Shown here in pieces: positions 36,435 through 45,371 of a DNA stretch of 63,819 bases (positions are counted from its first letter, which is position 1; the number at the start of each line of letters is the position of its first letter). The DNA is from Bacteroidia bacterium (GTDB lineage Bacteria; Bacteroidota; Bacteroidia; B-17B0; Aurantibacillaceae), in contig JAOAHO010000004.1 of NCBI GenBank assembly GCA_026415195.1, forward strand, positions 21,401-85,219. Reading direction: 5' to 3'. The position numbers and the translations under genes were made by a program. The notes below the pieces were generated by a model that was not told the DNA's origin, searched no databases, and was given only the letters and a program-made list of their open reading frames with translations.

Positions 36435-37156
36435 TGAGATTCTTCAAGTTTTTTCAACATAAAATTACGAATTTGTTCCTTTATAACATCGGCATCTTTT
36501 TCGTTCATGAATTTTGTTACAATGGGTTCACCGATAAAAATTTTTGGTCTTCCCCCATGTGCTCTTGACTTCAGAAAGCCTCCGTTCTGCAGATATTTCC
36601 AGTTTTCTTTATACACCACCGGAATAATGGGCGCCTTTTCCTGAATGGCCAGGCGGAACGCCCCATCTTTAAACGGCTTAAGTTTGCCTTCGGGACTAAT
36701 GGTTCCCTCGGGAAAAATGATGATATTTCTGTTTTTTCTTAATTCCTCGGCCGCTCTCACGTAAGCCCTGTGTGCATCGGAAATGCTTTTTCGGTTAACG
36801 GGAATATCCATATACTTAAAAAAATTTTTAAATAAGGGAACTTTTAACAATTCGTGCTTACCCATAAAAATAGCCGTGTGTTTACAGTAAAAAGGCACAA
36901 AAGCTATATCCAGATAGGATGAGTGATTTGCCACAATTACGGCCTTTTTAGGCCATTTGAATTTTTTTGAATAAATCACTTTCGGGAACAATCCAGAAAA
37001 ATAACACGGGAAATACGCCCAAAGAATTTTCAATTTATAGGCCCGGTCAATTTTTTTCGAAATAAAACATAAGTAAAACAAAGGATAAAGAATTAAAAAA
37101 GTTAAAACAAACCAAAAGGAAAACCAGATTTTCCAAAGCACATAAAAAAACCTCAC
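36425..37156 (-). CDS. plsC: 1-acyl-sn-glycerol-3-phosphate acyltransferase
   Basis: The roughly 243-residue membrane enzyme acylates lysophosphatidic acid to phosphatidic acid. It has an N-terminal membrane helix (IWFSFWFVLTFLILYPLFYL), the catalytic NHSSYLD (NHxxxxD) motif at about residue 77, the glycerol-phosphate FPEGT motif with Ser after it, and a VPVNRKS-like PVNR element. The first codon is GTG at 37156; a second GTG at 37141 is equally possible because the predicted promoter box ends only 5 bases before the first. Confidence 0.9.
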   Translation of the reverse strand: MRFFYVLWKIWFSFWFVLTFLILYPLFYLCFISKKIDRAYKLKILWAYFPCYFSGLFPKVIYSKKFKWPKKAVIVANHSSYLDIAFVPFYCKHTAIFMGKHELLKVPLFKNFFKYMDIPVNRKSISDAHRAYVRAAEELRKNRNIIIFPEGTISPEGKLKPFKDGAFRLAIQEKAPIIPVVYKENWKYLQNGGFLKSRAHGGRPKIFIGEPIVTKFMNEKDADVIKEQIRNFMLKKLEESQWK

Positions 37157-37161
37157 AATAA

Positions 37162-37169
37162 CAAAGTTA
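37162..37169 (-). promoter_or_regulatory. predicted -7 promoter box of plsC-gatC
   Basis: The minus strand reads TAACTTTG, an exact TAnnTTTG match. It ends 5 bases before GTG 37156 and 20 before GTG 37141, which would make the first start nearly leaderless. Confidence 0.4.
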
Positions 37170-37195
37170 TAAAAACATTTTCAGCGCAAAGCGCT

Positions 37196-39352
37196 TCAAA
37201 CTTTTCTGATAGACAATTCCTGAATAAGGTTATGTGCTCCTCCAATCTTTTCAATTACCCACAGAATATATCGAATATCCACGCATATCGTCCTATTCAA
37301 ATCCTTATCGAATGAGATCTTGTGGCTCAGGGCTTCATAATTCCCATCGAACGCCAGACCGATCAGTTCTCCTTTGGCATTAATTACGGGAGATCCGGAA
37401 TTACCTCCGGTTATATCATTGGTGGTGATAAAAGTTACCACAATATCGTTAAGGATTCTATCGGCATAATCTCCGAAATCTTTTTTTCTGAACAGTTCAA
37501 TTTGTGTTTTCGGCATATCGAACTCCAAATCGCCCGGCTTGTACTTATCAACGGCACCTGAAAGAGTACAATAATAGTTATATTTTACGGCATCTCTGGG
37601 CGAATAGGATGCCACCTTTCCATAACTCAGACGCATCGTAAAATTAGCGTCGGGATACAGTTCTTGGCCTTGTTTTTGTTCCAATACGCCTTTAAGGTAT
37701 TTTTTTCCCAGAAATGCAAGCTTGTTAGAAAAGGTCAGAAAGTGCGGGTGGATATTGGAATAATAAAAAGAGCTAAAATAATCGGCAATTTTAAATGCTA
37801 GATCTTCTTTGATTTTTTCGGTTAACTCTTTTGAGCTTAATTTAGAAAGCTCATCAGGCTTCATAAAAATGCTTTTTTCATATACTTCGTGGGCCAGTTT
37901 TTGGTAAGAAGATTTTTCTTCGGGGTTTCCGTAATTTTTTTTCAACCAAGCATAAAATTCATCAGGACGCTGCGAGGGGTCAATATCGCTAAAATATTTA
38001 TGCAAAACATATGCCAGAATGTTTTTTCCTGATGCCGCATCTTCACTTTTTACAAAATTCGCATGATTGTTTTTCAACCGATTCAGTGTTTTTTCTTTAT
38101 TGGCTTCATTGTTGTCGTTTATAAAATCTCTCCACCCGTTGGCGTACGATATTAACTGAGATCCCAAAACCCCTTCCAGATAGTAAACCCTAGCTTTGGC
38201 AAAAGGATACCAGTTCTTGTAGGCAGTTTCATACTCATCGAATAATTGGTAATATTCCGACTTATTATTTTTTCTGGCCCAACTCAAAAAAGCGTCTTCT
38301 TCTTTTTTCTTTTGGCTCCAAACATCATATTTAATGAGTTGCTTGCGCTCGCCATCAAAAAATTTCCAATAATTTGCTACTACCGCATAATACGAAGAGA
38401 GTTTTAATTTGACGGCTTCGTCTTTTTTCATTTCCTCCAACATCATTTTAAGACGGGCATCGCGTAATTCTACCAAATAGGGGTTTTCAATGTCTATTTT
38501 GAGCTTCACCCCATACGAGGTTTCATAGCGATTGGTTCCTCCTGGATACCCAAGGGTCATGGCAAAATCTCCCTCCTTTATTCCTTTTAATGAGATTGGG
38601 ATAAAATATTTGGATTTAAGGGGCACATTCTCTTTGGCATACTCAGCGGGCTTTCCGTCGGGGGAAGTATAGACCCTGAAAACGCTGAAATCACCGGTGT
38701 GCCTTGGCCATTCCCAATTGTCGGTATCGCCGCCAAATTTACCGATACTTTCGGGGGGGGTGCCCACAAGGCGAACATCATTGTAAACTTCATATATGAA
38801 CATTAAAAACTGGTTGTTTTTAAAGAAGCCCGCCGGTTTGGCTATCTGATATTTTTCAAGTTTGTATGTTTTAGTTATTTCTTCAAAAGCCAAATTAATT
38901 TTGGAAGTTAAGTTATCAGGATTAATGTCTTTGAGGTATTCGTTAACTTTTGTCGTAATATCTTCTATTTTTACCAAAAACTGAACACTTAACCCTTTTA
39001 CCGGTATTTCTTCCTGTTTGGATTTAGCCCAAAAACCATCCTTCAGGTAATTATGCTCTACGCTGCTTACTTGTGCAATGGCGTCGTATCCGCAATGGTG
39101 ATTAGTAAAAATCAAGCCCTCCGGGCTAACAACCTCTCCGGTGCAACCTCTTCCAAAAATCACGATGGCATCTTTTAGTGAGTTTTTATTGGCCGAATAA
39201 AGTTGTTCTTTGGTGAGTTTAAGGCCTTTTTTGACCATATCCCCATAGGTCTTGTTGCCCAACAAATAAGGCAACCACATGCCCTCATCAGCTATAAAAA
39301 AGAATGGAAAAAAGAGGAAAAAAAACGTTGTTGTAAATTTTCTGATTTTCAT
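37196..39352 (-). CDS. S46 family dipeptidyl-peptidase, DPP7-like
   Basis: With the ATG ending at 39352 (MKIRKFTTTFFFLFFPFFF signal) the product is about 718 residues, the usual S46 length. The His side of the triad is TNHHCGYDAI at residues 83-92 and the serine motif is GGNSGSPV near the C-terminus; a GGDTDNWEWPRHTGDF segment holds the family Asp region. S46 enzymes split dipeptides from oligopeptide N-termini in the periplasm. Eighteen residues after the catalytic Ser is a Gly (AFDGNYE), the position where DPP7 has Gly and the Asp/Glu-specific DPP11 has Arg, so hydrophobic P1 preference is expected. The ATG at 39361 lies inside the promoter box and is therefore rejected. Confidence 0.95.
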   Translation of the reverse strand: MKIRKFTTTFFFLFFPFFFIADEGMWLPYLLGNKTYGDMVKKGLKLTKEQLYSANKNSLKDAIVIFGRGCTGEVVSPEGLIFTNHHCGYDAIAQVSSVEHNYLKDGFWAKSKQEEIPVKGLSVQFLVKIEDITTKVNEYLKDINPDNLTSKINLAFEEITKTYKLEKYQIAKPAGFFKNNQFLMFIYEVYNDVRLVGTPPESIGKFGGDTDNWEWPRHTGDFSVFRVYTSPDGKPAEYAKENVPLKSKYFIPISLKGIKEGDFAMTLGYPGGTNRYETSYGVKLKIDIENPYLVELRDARLKMMLEEMKKDEAVKLKLSSYYAVVANYWKFFDGERKQLIKYDVWSQKKKEEDAFLSWARKNNKSEYYQLFDEYETAYKNWYPFAKARVYYLEGVLGSQLISYANGWRDFINDNNEANKEKTLNRLKNNHANFVKSEDAASGKNILAYVLHKYFSDIDPSQRPDEFYAWLKKNYGNPEEKSSYQKLAHEVYEKSIFMKPDELSKLSSKELTEKIKEDLAFKIADYFSSFYYSNIHPHFLTFSNKLAFLGKKYLKGVLEQKQGQELYPDANFTMRLSYGKVASYSPRDAVKYNYYCTLSGAVDKYKPGDLEFDMPKTQIELFRKKDFGDYADRILNDIVVTFITTNDITGGNSGSPVINAKGELIGLAFDGNYEALSHKISFDKDLNRTICVDIRYILWVIEKIGGAHNLIQELSIRKV

Positions 39353-39358
39353 AACCCG

Positions 39359-39366
39359 CAAAAGTA
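39359..39366 (-). promoter_or_regulatory. predicted -7 promoter box of the S46 peptidase gene
   Basis: The minus strand reads TACTTTTG. It ends 6 bases before the ATG at 39352, so the transcript would start at or next to the start codon. Confidence 0.5.
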
Positions 39367-39512
39367 TGTTATCCGGTTAACATAAATATAATATTTAGAC
39401 AAACAAGCTATAATACCCGTCAACCTTAAAGATTTACACCACTTTTAAAAAATAATATCAACATTCGGCCGTTTTTAAAGAAAAATAAGTTTTAAAATTA
39501 AACACAAATCCC

Positions 39513-39520
39513 TAAGTTTG
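39513..39520 (+). promoter_or_regulatory. predicted -7 promoter box of the exbB operon
   Basis: TAAGTTTG is an exact TAnnTTTG match ending 20 bases before the exbB ATG. Confidence 0.5.
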
Positions 39521-39540
39521 AAACCCAAATTTTGAAATCT

Positions 39541-40350
39541 ATGAGCGCAAACAAAAACAAAACATCCGGAGGTTTTCCGTTCATTATCTCGGCCCTGGCC
39601 ATTGCTATTTGTATCGGCATAGGCTGGTTCATTTACCTGAAAGTATTGGGTTCTCCGTCAAATTTTGAAGGCGGCGACCCCGACAAGGGCCACCCTCACA
39701 ACATGTTAGGCACCATGTATAAAGGGGGAGTTATCGTCCCTTTTCTTATCGGATTTTTCCTCACGGTATGGGTTTTTGCAGTGGAACGTTTTATCACCAT
39801 AACAAAAGCAGCAGGTAAAGGACGAGCCGACAAATTTGTGGCTAAAATCAAAGAACTCGTGGCTGCCCATGACTTCGATGGTGCCCTTGCCGAATGCGAC
39901 AAACAACAAGGCTCCCTTGCCAATGTGGTGCGAGAAGGGTTGGTGAAATACAAATTTGTAAAAGATGAACCCAACATGGATAAAGAAGCCAAGGTTCATG
40001 CTATCCAAAAAGCACTGGAAGAGGCCACAGCTCTTGAACTTCCAATGATGACCAAAAACATGGTGGTGATTTCAACGATGGCCTCCATAGGAACACTGAC
40101 GGGATTGATTGGTCCGGTGGGGGGTATGATCTGTGCTTTTGCTGCTTTTGCCAATGCCGGAGCTCCCGACACTGCCGCGCTCGCTACTGGTATCTCGGAA
40201 GCGTTGGTTAATACCCTTATCGGTATCTTAACCTCTGCCTTTGCCATAATTTTCTACAACTTGTTCAGCAACAGGGTTGACCAAATCACCTATGCCATGG
40301 ACGAAGCCGGATTTACCATCATTGAAGAATTTCAAACTTCCGGAAAATAA
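39541..40350 (+). CDS. exbB: ExbB/TolQ/MotA family proton channel
   Basis: The roughly 269-residue inner-membrane protein has three main transmembrane segments plus an N-terminal one: FPFIISALAIAICIGIGWFI, VIVPFLIGFFLTVWVFAVE, then MVVISTMASIGTLTGLIGPVGGMI and ALVNTLIGILTSAFAIIFYNL. The long cytoplasmic loop lies between the second and third. ExbB with ExbD uses the proton gradient to power TonB. ATG 39541 is preferred to the TTG at 39532 because it sits at the right distance from the promoter box. It is the first gene of exbB-exbD-exbD-tonB. Confidence 0.94.
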   Translation: MSANKNKTSGGFPFIISALAIAICIGIGWFIYLKVLGSPSNFEGGDPDKGHPHNMLGTMYKGGVIVPFLIGFFLTVWVFAVERFITITKAAGKGRADKFVAKIKELVAAHDFDGALAECDKQQGSLANVVREGLVKYKFVKDEPNMDKEAKVHAIQKALEEATALELPMMTKNMVVISTMASIGTLTGLIGPVGGMICAFAAFANAGAPDTAALATGISEALVNTLIGILTSAFAIIFYNLFSNRVDQITYAMDEAGFTIIEEFQTSGK

Positions 40351-40393
40351 TTTTGTGGAATAATTCCATTCTGCGCATCTAAAATATCAGATT

Positions 40394-41071
40394 ATGGCAA
40401 AAAAACCATCCAAAGGCAGCGCACCGAACCTGGACATGACGCCCATGGTTGACCTGGCGTTCCTTTTGGTAACGTTTTTCATGCTTACGGCCTCATTCCG
40501 CATGGCAGAGCCGGTAACGGTGGACCCCCCCTCTTCTATCGGTAAAGTTACCCTTCCCGATAACCATATTATGGTAACAGTGGATGAAAAAGGAAGGGTG
40601 TTCTTCGGTATCAGCAACAGCACCGCAAAAATCAATGCCCTTAAAAAAATGAGTGAAAAGTATGGCGTTCCTTTCACCGAACAACAAATAAAAAAATTCG
40701 GAGGATTATCCAGCATCGGGGTTGATATAAAAGATCTTCCAAGATATATTGATGCTTCTGAAAGCGAGAGAACCAATTTTCAACCCATGAAGGGCATCCC
40801 CATGGACTCAACCAATAACCAACTGAAAGACTGGATTTCCAACGGAGGGGCTGAAGCGGTGAAAATTTATAATGAACTGAAGAAGAAAGCAGAAGAAACC
40901 GGTCAGGAACTGAAAGCAGAAAAACCACGCTACGCCATTAAATGTGACGCTAAGACCAAATACATTCTGGTTAAAGACGTAATTAAAACCTTTACCGATT
41001 TAAAGATTTATCAATTCAATATGATCACTTCGCTTGAAGGCGGAGGAACCATATTTGACACAAAAAAATAA
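40394..41071 (+). CDS. exbD: ExbD/TolR family biopolymer transport protein (first copy)
   Basis: The 225-residue protein has a basic cytoplasmic start and one transmembrane helix with the essential Asp (DMTPMVDLAFLLVTFFMLTA), followed by a periplasmic domain ending in KYILVKDVIKTFTDL. It works with ExbB. Compared with the usual 130-150 residues it carries a long middle insertion, as Bacteroidota copies do. Confidence 0.94.
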   Translation: MAKKPSKGSAPNLDMTPMVDLAFLLVTFFMLTASFRMAEPVTVDPPSSIGKVTLPDNHIMVTVDEKGRVFFGISNSTAKINALKKMSEKYGVPFTEQQIKKFGGLSSIGVDIKDLPRYIDASESERTNFQPMKGIPMDSTNNQLKDWISNGGAEAVKIYNELKKKAEETGQELKAEKPRYAIKCDAKTKYILVKDVIKTFTDLKIYQFNMITSLEGGGTIFDTKK

Positions 41072-41088
41072 CAAAAAATTAATATTCT

Positions 41089-41736
41089 ATGGCAGAAATT
41101 GCAGAAGATGGCGGTGGCGGCCATGGTAAGAAGAGTGGTAAGAAAAGGGCCAAGAAGCAATCCACGCGGATTGACATGACGCCTATGGTGGACCTGGCGT
41201 TCCTGTTGCTGACCTTTTTCGTGCTGACCTCTACCTTCAGTAAGCCCAAATCCATGGAACTTACATTTCCTGTTCCGCCGGATAATCCTGATGCTCAGGT
41301 CAAAATCAAAAACGGGGTAACATTTATATTAACCAAAGACGACCGCATTTTTTATTATGAAGGTGAATTCCGCGAAAAAGATACACCTGAAGGACCTAAA
41401 ACCCAACTTAGCGAACTCACGTTCGCCCAAAGTGGCCCCAATAGTTTACAGGAATATCTGATAAAAAGAAACAAGTGGCTCCACGAACAAATCAAGGCTT
41501 TAAACGAAAAACTTGACAAAAAACAAATTGCCGACACCACTTATAAGCGTCTTGTCAAGGAAGCCAAGGCTAATAAAGAAGCCCCCACATTTCTTATCAA
41601 AACCGATGACAAAGCCACTTACAAGAATGTCATTGATTTAATAGATCAGCTAAACATTAACCTTGTAGGAAAATATGTTGTGGTAGACATCATCAAACCT
41701 GAATTGGATTTACTAAACGAAAAAATAGGAGGTTAA
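41089..41736 (+). CDS. exbD: ExbD/TolR family biopolymer transport protein (second copy)
   Basis: The 215-residue paralog has a Gly/Lys-rich start, then the same helix with essential Asp (DMTPMVDLAFLLLTFFVLTS) and a periplasmic domain ending YKNVIDLIDQLNINLVGKYVVV in parts. Two exbD genes in tandem are the norm in Bacteroidota; the two proteins probably form a heteromeric stator. It starts 17 bases after the first exbD and ends 2 bases before tonB. Confidence 0.94.
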   Translation: MAEIAEDGGGGHGKKSGKKRAKKQSTRIDMTPMVDLAFLLLTFFVLTSTFSKPKSMELTFPVPPDNPDAQVKIKNGVTFILTKDDRIFYYEGEFREKDTPEGPKTQLSELTFAQSGPNSLQEYLIKRNKWLHEQIKALNEKLDKKQIADTTYKRLVKEAKANKEAPTFLIKTDDKATYKNVIDLIDQLNINLVGKYVVVDIIKPELDLLNEKIGG

Positions 41737-41738
41737 TT

Positions 41739-42545
41739 ATGAACTTACAAAATTGGAACGACATCACTTACGATCTGCGAAATGAAATGGTATTCGCTCA
41801 TCGTAACAAGGAATACGGGGCCTACGCTTTAAGGACAGAATATAACCGAAGGGTAATGTACATTATTTTTGGTACCATTATATTTTCTTTTCTTCTTTTC
41901 GGAGTTAAGTATTATATCGATAATAAGCCCAAAGAAGAAGAAAAGCCTATTGAAATGACCAATATTGTAGTGGATCTTACTCCGCCTCCGCCTCAGGAAG
42001 AACAACCCCCTCCGCCCCCTCCACCCCCTCCTCCTCCGATGGTGGAAATGGTAAAATTCACTCCTCCGGTAATTAAAGACGATGCCGTAGAAGAAGAACC
42101 ACAAAAGCTACAGGAGGATGTAAAAGACGTAAACGTAGGAACCAAAGACCAGGAGGGAGAAAAAGACATTGTTGCGCCCCCAACTGAAAATGCAAACACG
42201 GGTCCTGCAGAACCCGCTCAACCTGAAATATTTACCATCGTGGAAGAACAAGCCGAATTTCCGGGCGGAGTTCCCGAAATGGTGAAATATATTCAAAAGA
42301 ACCTTCAATATCCGCCCATGGCCAGAGAAGCCGGAATCCAAGGAAAATGCCACCTTCGTTTTGTGGTGAACGAAACCGGGGAAATTTCCAACGTGGAGGT
42401 GCTCAAAGGTGTTCCGGGTTGCCCTGACTGTGACAAAGAGGCCGTTAGGGTAGTGAAATCCATGCCAAAATGGAAACCCGGCAAAATGACGGGTAAGCCC
42501 GTTAAGTGCTATTTCAATTTGCCTATCAGCTTTAAATTGCAATAA
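41739..42545 (+). CDS. tonB: energy transducer TonB
   Basis: The 268-residue protein has a Bacteroidota-style cytoplasmic start with NKEYGAYALR, one transmembrane helix (VMYIIFGTIIFSFLLFGV), a proline-rich spacer (poly-Pro at about residues 83-100), and a C-terminal TonB domain (FPGGVPEMVKYIQKNLQYPP, ... GKCHLRFVVNETGEI, ... VKSMPKWKPGK). It carries energy from ExbBD to outer-membrane receptors such as those at 8490 and 28866. It is the fourth gene of the operon. Confidence 0.95.
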   Translation: MNLQNWNDITYDLRNEMVFAHRNKEYGAYALRTEYNRRVMYIIFGTIIFSFLLFGVKYYIDNKPKEEEKPIEMTNIVVDLTPPPPQEEQPPPPPPPPPPPMVEMVKFTPPVIKDDAVEEEPQKLQEDVKDVNVGTKDQEGEKDIVAPPTENANTGPAEPAQPEIFTIVEEQAEFPGGVPEMVKYIQKNLQYPPMAREAGIQGKCHLRFVVNETGEISNVEVLKGVPGCPDCDKEAVRVVKSMPKWKPGKMTGKPVKCYFNLPISFKLQ

Positions 42546-42667
42546 TGTTTTATTGGTATTGCCTATGATTTAACATCTACCGCTTTTTGAATGAGGTTTT
42601 AAAGGCACAGGGGGCCTTTATTACCCTTTGAAAAGCATTTTTGTCAAATCCATAAAATAGCAATGCC

Positions 42668-43502
42668 ATGAAATGCCATTGGTTTTCTGAAATTTCGCCG
42701 GAAAGAGTCGAGCTTGTATTCCGATTGAAAAACAAAAACTACGGGGCATATCAGCTCAGGAAAAGCTACCCGATCATCATGACAAAAATTCTTTTTTCTA
42801 TGATGGTGGTTTTGATTTTTTCGAGCTTAATCCTTAGAAGTTTTTTTTCCTCTCCGCCCAAAGCAATGTTTGAAAACGAACAGGTTTACATTACAGAATG
42901 GAACATCAAGCCCCTGACTAAAGAAGAAATTAACACAAAACCCAAAATCGAAAAACAAAAATTAAAAACCAAAGCTCAAACCGCTTCAGGCCAACAACAA
43001 AATTCCTTACGCAAGGAAAACGCATCGCCTGTTATTCAAGACACTACAGAAAATCAAAATCCCACAAGTTCCCCAAACAAACACGGATTCAAATACAAAT
43101 TCAACAGACCTCCACGACGTATCAGTAACCGGAACAACTTCACACAACGGCACCGGAGTTAATTCAAATCCTATCTATAACGATGCTGAATTGGTTCCCG
43201 ACAAACCGGCAATGTATATTGGGGGTACACAAAAAATGGCCGAGTACATAAAAAAGAATTTGCGGTTTCCGAAAGAAGCGCTATTGAATAGCGTCAGGGG
43301 GCTTTGTGTGATTCGGTTTGTGGTGGACGAGAACGGGCGTGTGTCGGATGCCGTGCTGTTCAAGGGCATTCCCGATTGCAAAGAATGTAATGATGAAGCC
43401 CTTAGGGTAGTAAAAAGCTTTCCGGATTGGATACCGGCCGAAAAAAACCAAAAAAAGGTTAAAAGCGTGTTACATTTGCCCATTCGATTTGAATCGAGGT
43501 AA
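42668..43502 (+). pseudogene. second tonB gene split by a frameshift
   Basis: Two partial frames together make one TonB. Frame A (42668-43162) has the start, NKNYGAYQLRKSYPIIMTK, a transmembrane helix (ILFSMMVVLIFSSLILRSF) and a Lys/Gln-rich spacer, then runs into RRISNRNNFTQRH and a stop. Frame B (+1 relative to A, open from 42966) supplies the natural continuation: VSVTGTTSHNGTGVN, ELVPDKPAMYIGGTQKMAEY and a full TonB C-terminal domain ending LHLPIRFESR. The switch lies between 42966 and 43160, probably near 43050-43110, where the reading changes from spacer-like to spacer-like sequence. A repaired product would be about 278 residues. It could be a real mutation or a one-base sequence error; a -1 programmed shift cannot connect these frames. 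Confidence 0.75.
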
Positions 43503-44218
43503 TGAACATTCATCATGAACCCATTTTTCTGATTGATGATCTGAATGAAGCGCCCGAATCGGAGCCGGTGGCCATCGGGGGTAATTTTACACCGGAATTG
43601 TTGTTAAAATACTACTCTATGGGGATTTTTCCCTGGGGCAGGCATGAAGGCGTTCCTTTGTGGTATTGCCCCCAACCAAGGTGGGTTCTGTTTCCCGAAA
43701 AGGCAAGGGTGTCCAGAAGCATGCAAAAAATTTTACGTCGGCAATATTTTCAATTTTCATGTGACAAAAACTTTGAAGGTGTTATAAGCAACTGCCAAAC
43801 CATAAAACGCAGAGGTCAAGACGGAACCTGGCTTGATGATGAACTTTTGCATGCTTTTTTAAAACTATATCGGATGGGTTATGCCCACTCCATCGAGGTA
43901 TATTATGAAGGCGAACTAGTCGGAGGCCTTTATGGACTTTACATCGGGAAAATATTTTTCGGTGAGTCGATGTTTTTTAAAAAAAGTAACGCATCGAAAG
44001 CTGCCCTGATAATGCTTTGTCAATTCTTACAACATAAAGGAGCAAGGTTAATTGATTGTCAGTCTTATACCCCTCACCTGGAAAGCATGGGAGCTGTTGG
44101 CATGCAAAGATCAGATTTTCTGAACGAGATTAATAACAATAAAAAACAAGAAAATCTTGTTTGCAATTGGACACTTGAATTTAATAAAATAACAAACAAA
44201 TATCATTTTTTAAAATAG
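43502..44218 (+). CDS. aat: leucyl/phenylalanyl-tRNA-protein transferase
   Basis: The 238-residue enzyme adds Leu or Phe from aminoacyl-tRNA to proteins with N-terminal Arg or Lys, marking them for ClpAP through ClpS. Family motifs are GNFTPELLLKYYSMGIFPWG, YCPQPRWVLFP, the RGQDGTWLDDEL-like loop, LVGGLYGLYIGKIFFGESMF in parts, and C-terminal IDCQSYTPHLESMGA. Its ATG shares one base with the stop of the TonB-like frame. Confidence 0.95.
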   Translation: MNIHHEPIFLIDDLNEAPESEPVAIGGNFTPELLLKYYSMGIFPWGRHEGVPLWYCPQPRWVLFPEKARVSRSMQKILRRQYFQFSCDKNFEGVISNCQTIKRRGQDGTWLDDELLHAFLKLYRMGYAHSIEVYYEGELVGGLYGLYIGKIFFGESMFFKKSNASKAALIMLCQFLQHKGARLIDCQSYTPHLESMGAVGMQRSDFLNEINNNKKQENLVCNWTLEFNKITNKYHFLK

Positions 44219-44227
44219 CCTGATATG

Positions 44228-44235
44228 TATTTTTG
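44228..44235 (+). promoter_or_regulatory. predicted -7 promoter box of the small membrane protein and PstS-like lipoprotein genes
   Basis: TATTTTTG is an exact TAnnTTTG match 12 bases before the ATG at 44248. Confidence 0.42.
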
Positions 44236-44247
44236 TACATTGAAAAA

Positions 44248-44451
44248 ATGAGTCCGTGGGTAAGCATAGGATCTGGCATGATTGTCTTGCTGATATGTTT
44301 GGCAGGGACAATAGTATTGGGTTTTACAACGTTGGGCTCTGGCTTTATAGACCCCGAAAAGCGTCCCTGGATGGCGCTTTTATTAGGCGCTTACGGGTTA
44401 TTCAGGGCTATACGAATAGCATTAACCATAAAAAAACTAAATAAGTCATGA
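44248..44451 (+). CDS. small two-helix membrane protein, function unknown
   Basis: The 67-residue protein has two transmembrane helices: SIGSGMIVLLICLAGTIVLG and WMALLLGAYGLFRAIRIAL, joined by a short FIDPEKRP loop. The ATG at 44248 is chosen because the earlier TTG lies in the promoter box. Its stop overlaps the start of the lipoprotein gene (ATGA), so the two are probably co-translated. I do not recognise a family. Confidence 0.7.
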   Translation: MSPWVSIGSGMIVLLICLAGTIVLGFTTLGSGFIDPEKRPWMALLLGAYGLFRAIRIALTIKKLNKS

Positions 44452-45356
44452 ATTTCAAAATTAAAAATTTATTGTTTTTCCTCGCATTCATTTTCCTGTC
44501 GTGCAATCCCTATTTTAAAAACTCGGAAGAAGATAACTCCCCCACTTCAGGAATCTTAAAGGTTTACACGGACACCAGCATTGCGCCCGTAATAAGGGTT
44601 TTTGCCAGGACATTTGAAAGTCAATATCCCAACGCCACGGTTACCGTTGTTTCCGATTGCAGGGAAAATTTACTGAAATTGCTTCACGAAAACAAAGCCA
44701 AAGCCATTGTGCTTCCCGACAGCATGGCTCAGGAAGAAATGTCTGCCTTTTCAAAAGATCGACATTACATAAAACGCTCGAGGCTGTGTTTTTCTTCCAT
44801 CAGTTTTTTCTATAAAAAGTCTGACACATCAGGGCTTTCTGCGTCTGATGTTTCCATTATCATGGATGCATTGCAAGATCCCGAAATTTTAGCGGTGCTT
44901 CCTCCAAAATGTTCGGACGTCCCTTATTATATTTTTAAAAACATACTTCAAAACTCTTCCTTTAAATGCAAAATACGCTTTACCTCGCCTGATTCATTAG
45001 CGTTTTATGTAAAAAATGAAAAAGGCATGGTGTTTGGCGCGCTTGAACATTCCATGATTTCCGACTTGGATGACCCCAAAGTCAAAACGTTTTTCTCTGA
45101 TTTTAAATTGCTCGCTTTCAGGAGCAACCATAACGACACCGCCTATCTTCCCGACCCGACCAACTTTGAATTAAAAAAATACCCTTTCATCAGGGCGTGG
45201 CACTACTATCGTAATGCGCCGGAATTCAGTTTGGCAAAAGGATTTGAGTCCTTTATGGCGGGGGAACAAGGACAACGCCTCTTTTTAAAATTCGGGCTAT
45301 TGCCGGCAAGAAAACCGGAACGGAACATTAAGGTGGTTTTTGAAAAATCAGAGTAG
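44448..45356 (+). CDS. PstS-like substrate-binding lipoprotein
   Basis: The 302-residue precursor has a lipoprotein signal (MNFKIKNLLFFLAFIFLSC, then NPYFK). The mature protein resembles a phosphate-ABC type periplasmic binding fold: GILKVYTDTSIAPVIRVFAR..FESQYPNATVTV, then an ARAIVLPDS-like KAIVLPDSMAQEE and the ending GFESFMAGEQGQRLFLKFGLLP, which is typical of PstS-type hits. No ABC permease or ATPase gene lies nearby, so it may not serve a standard transporter. Such lipoproteins occur downstream of exbBD-tonB in Bacteroidota. It is co-translated with the small membrane protein. Confidence 0.8.
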   Translation: MNFKIKNLLFFLAFIFLSCNPYFKNSEEDNSPTSGILKVYTDTSIAPVIRVFARTFESQYPNATVTVVSDCRENLLKLLHENKAKAIVLPDSMAQEEMSAFSKDRHYIKRSRLCFSSISFFYKKSDTSGLSASDVSIIMDALQDPEILAVLPPKCSDVPYYIFKNILQNSSFKCKIRFTSPDSLAFYVKNEKGMVFGALEHSMISDLDDPKVKTFFSDFKLLAFRSNHNDTAYLPDPTNFELKKYPFIRAWHYYRNAPEFSLAKGFESFMAGEQGQRLFLKFGLLPARKPERNIKVVFEKSE

Positions 45357-45371
45357 TTTATAAAGTACTCT
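45351..45371. terminator. possible bidirectional terminator between convergent genes
   Basis: The 21-base imperfect palindrome AGAGTAGTTTATAAAGTACTCT is almost symmetric (one G-G mismatch). It overlaps the stop of the lipoprotein gene and abuts the stop of the MBL gene. A T run is present only on the minus strand. Confidence 0.35.

Noticed and set aside
42601..42619. AAAGGC...GCCTTT hairpin after tonB as a terminator
   Set aside because: The stem is only six bases, and the following bases (ATTACCC) are not a T run.
43163..43190. Independent small TonB-domain gene starting at TTG 43191
   Set aside because: The same frame continues upstream with sensible sequence and the missing N-terminal half lies next door, so it is one split gene.
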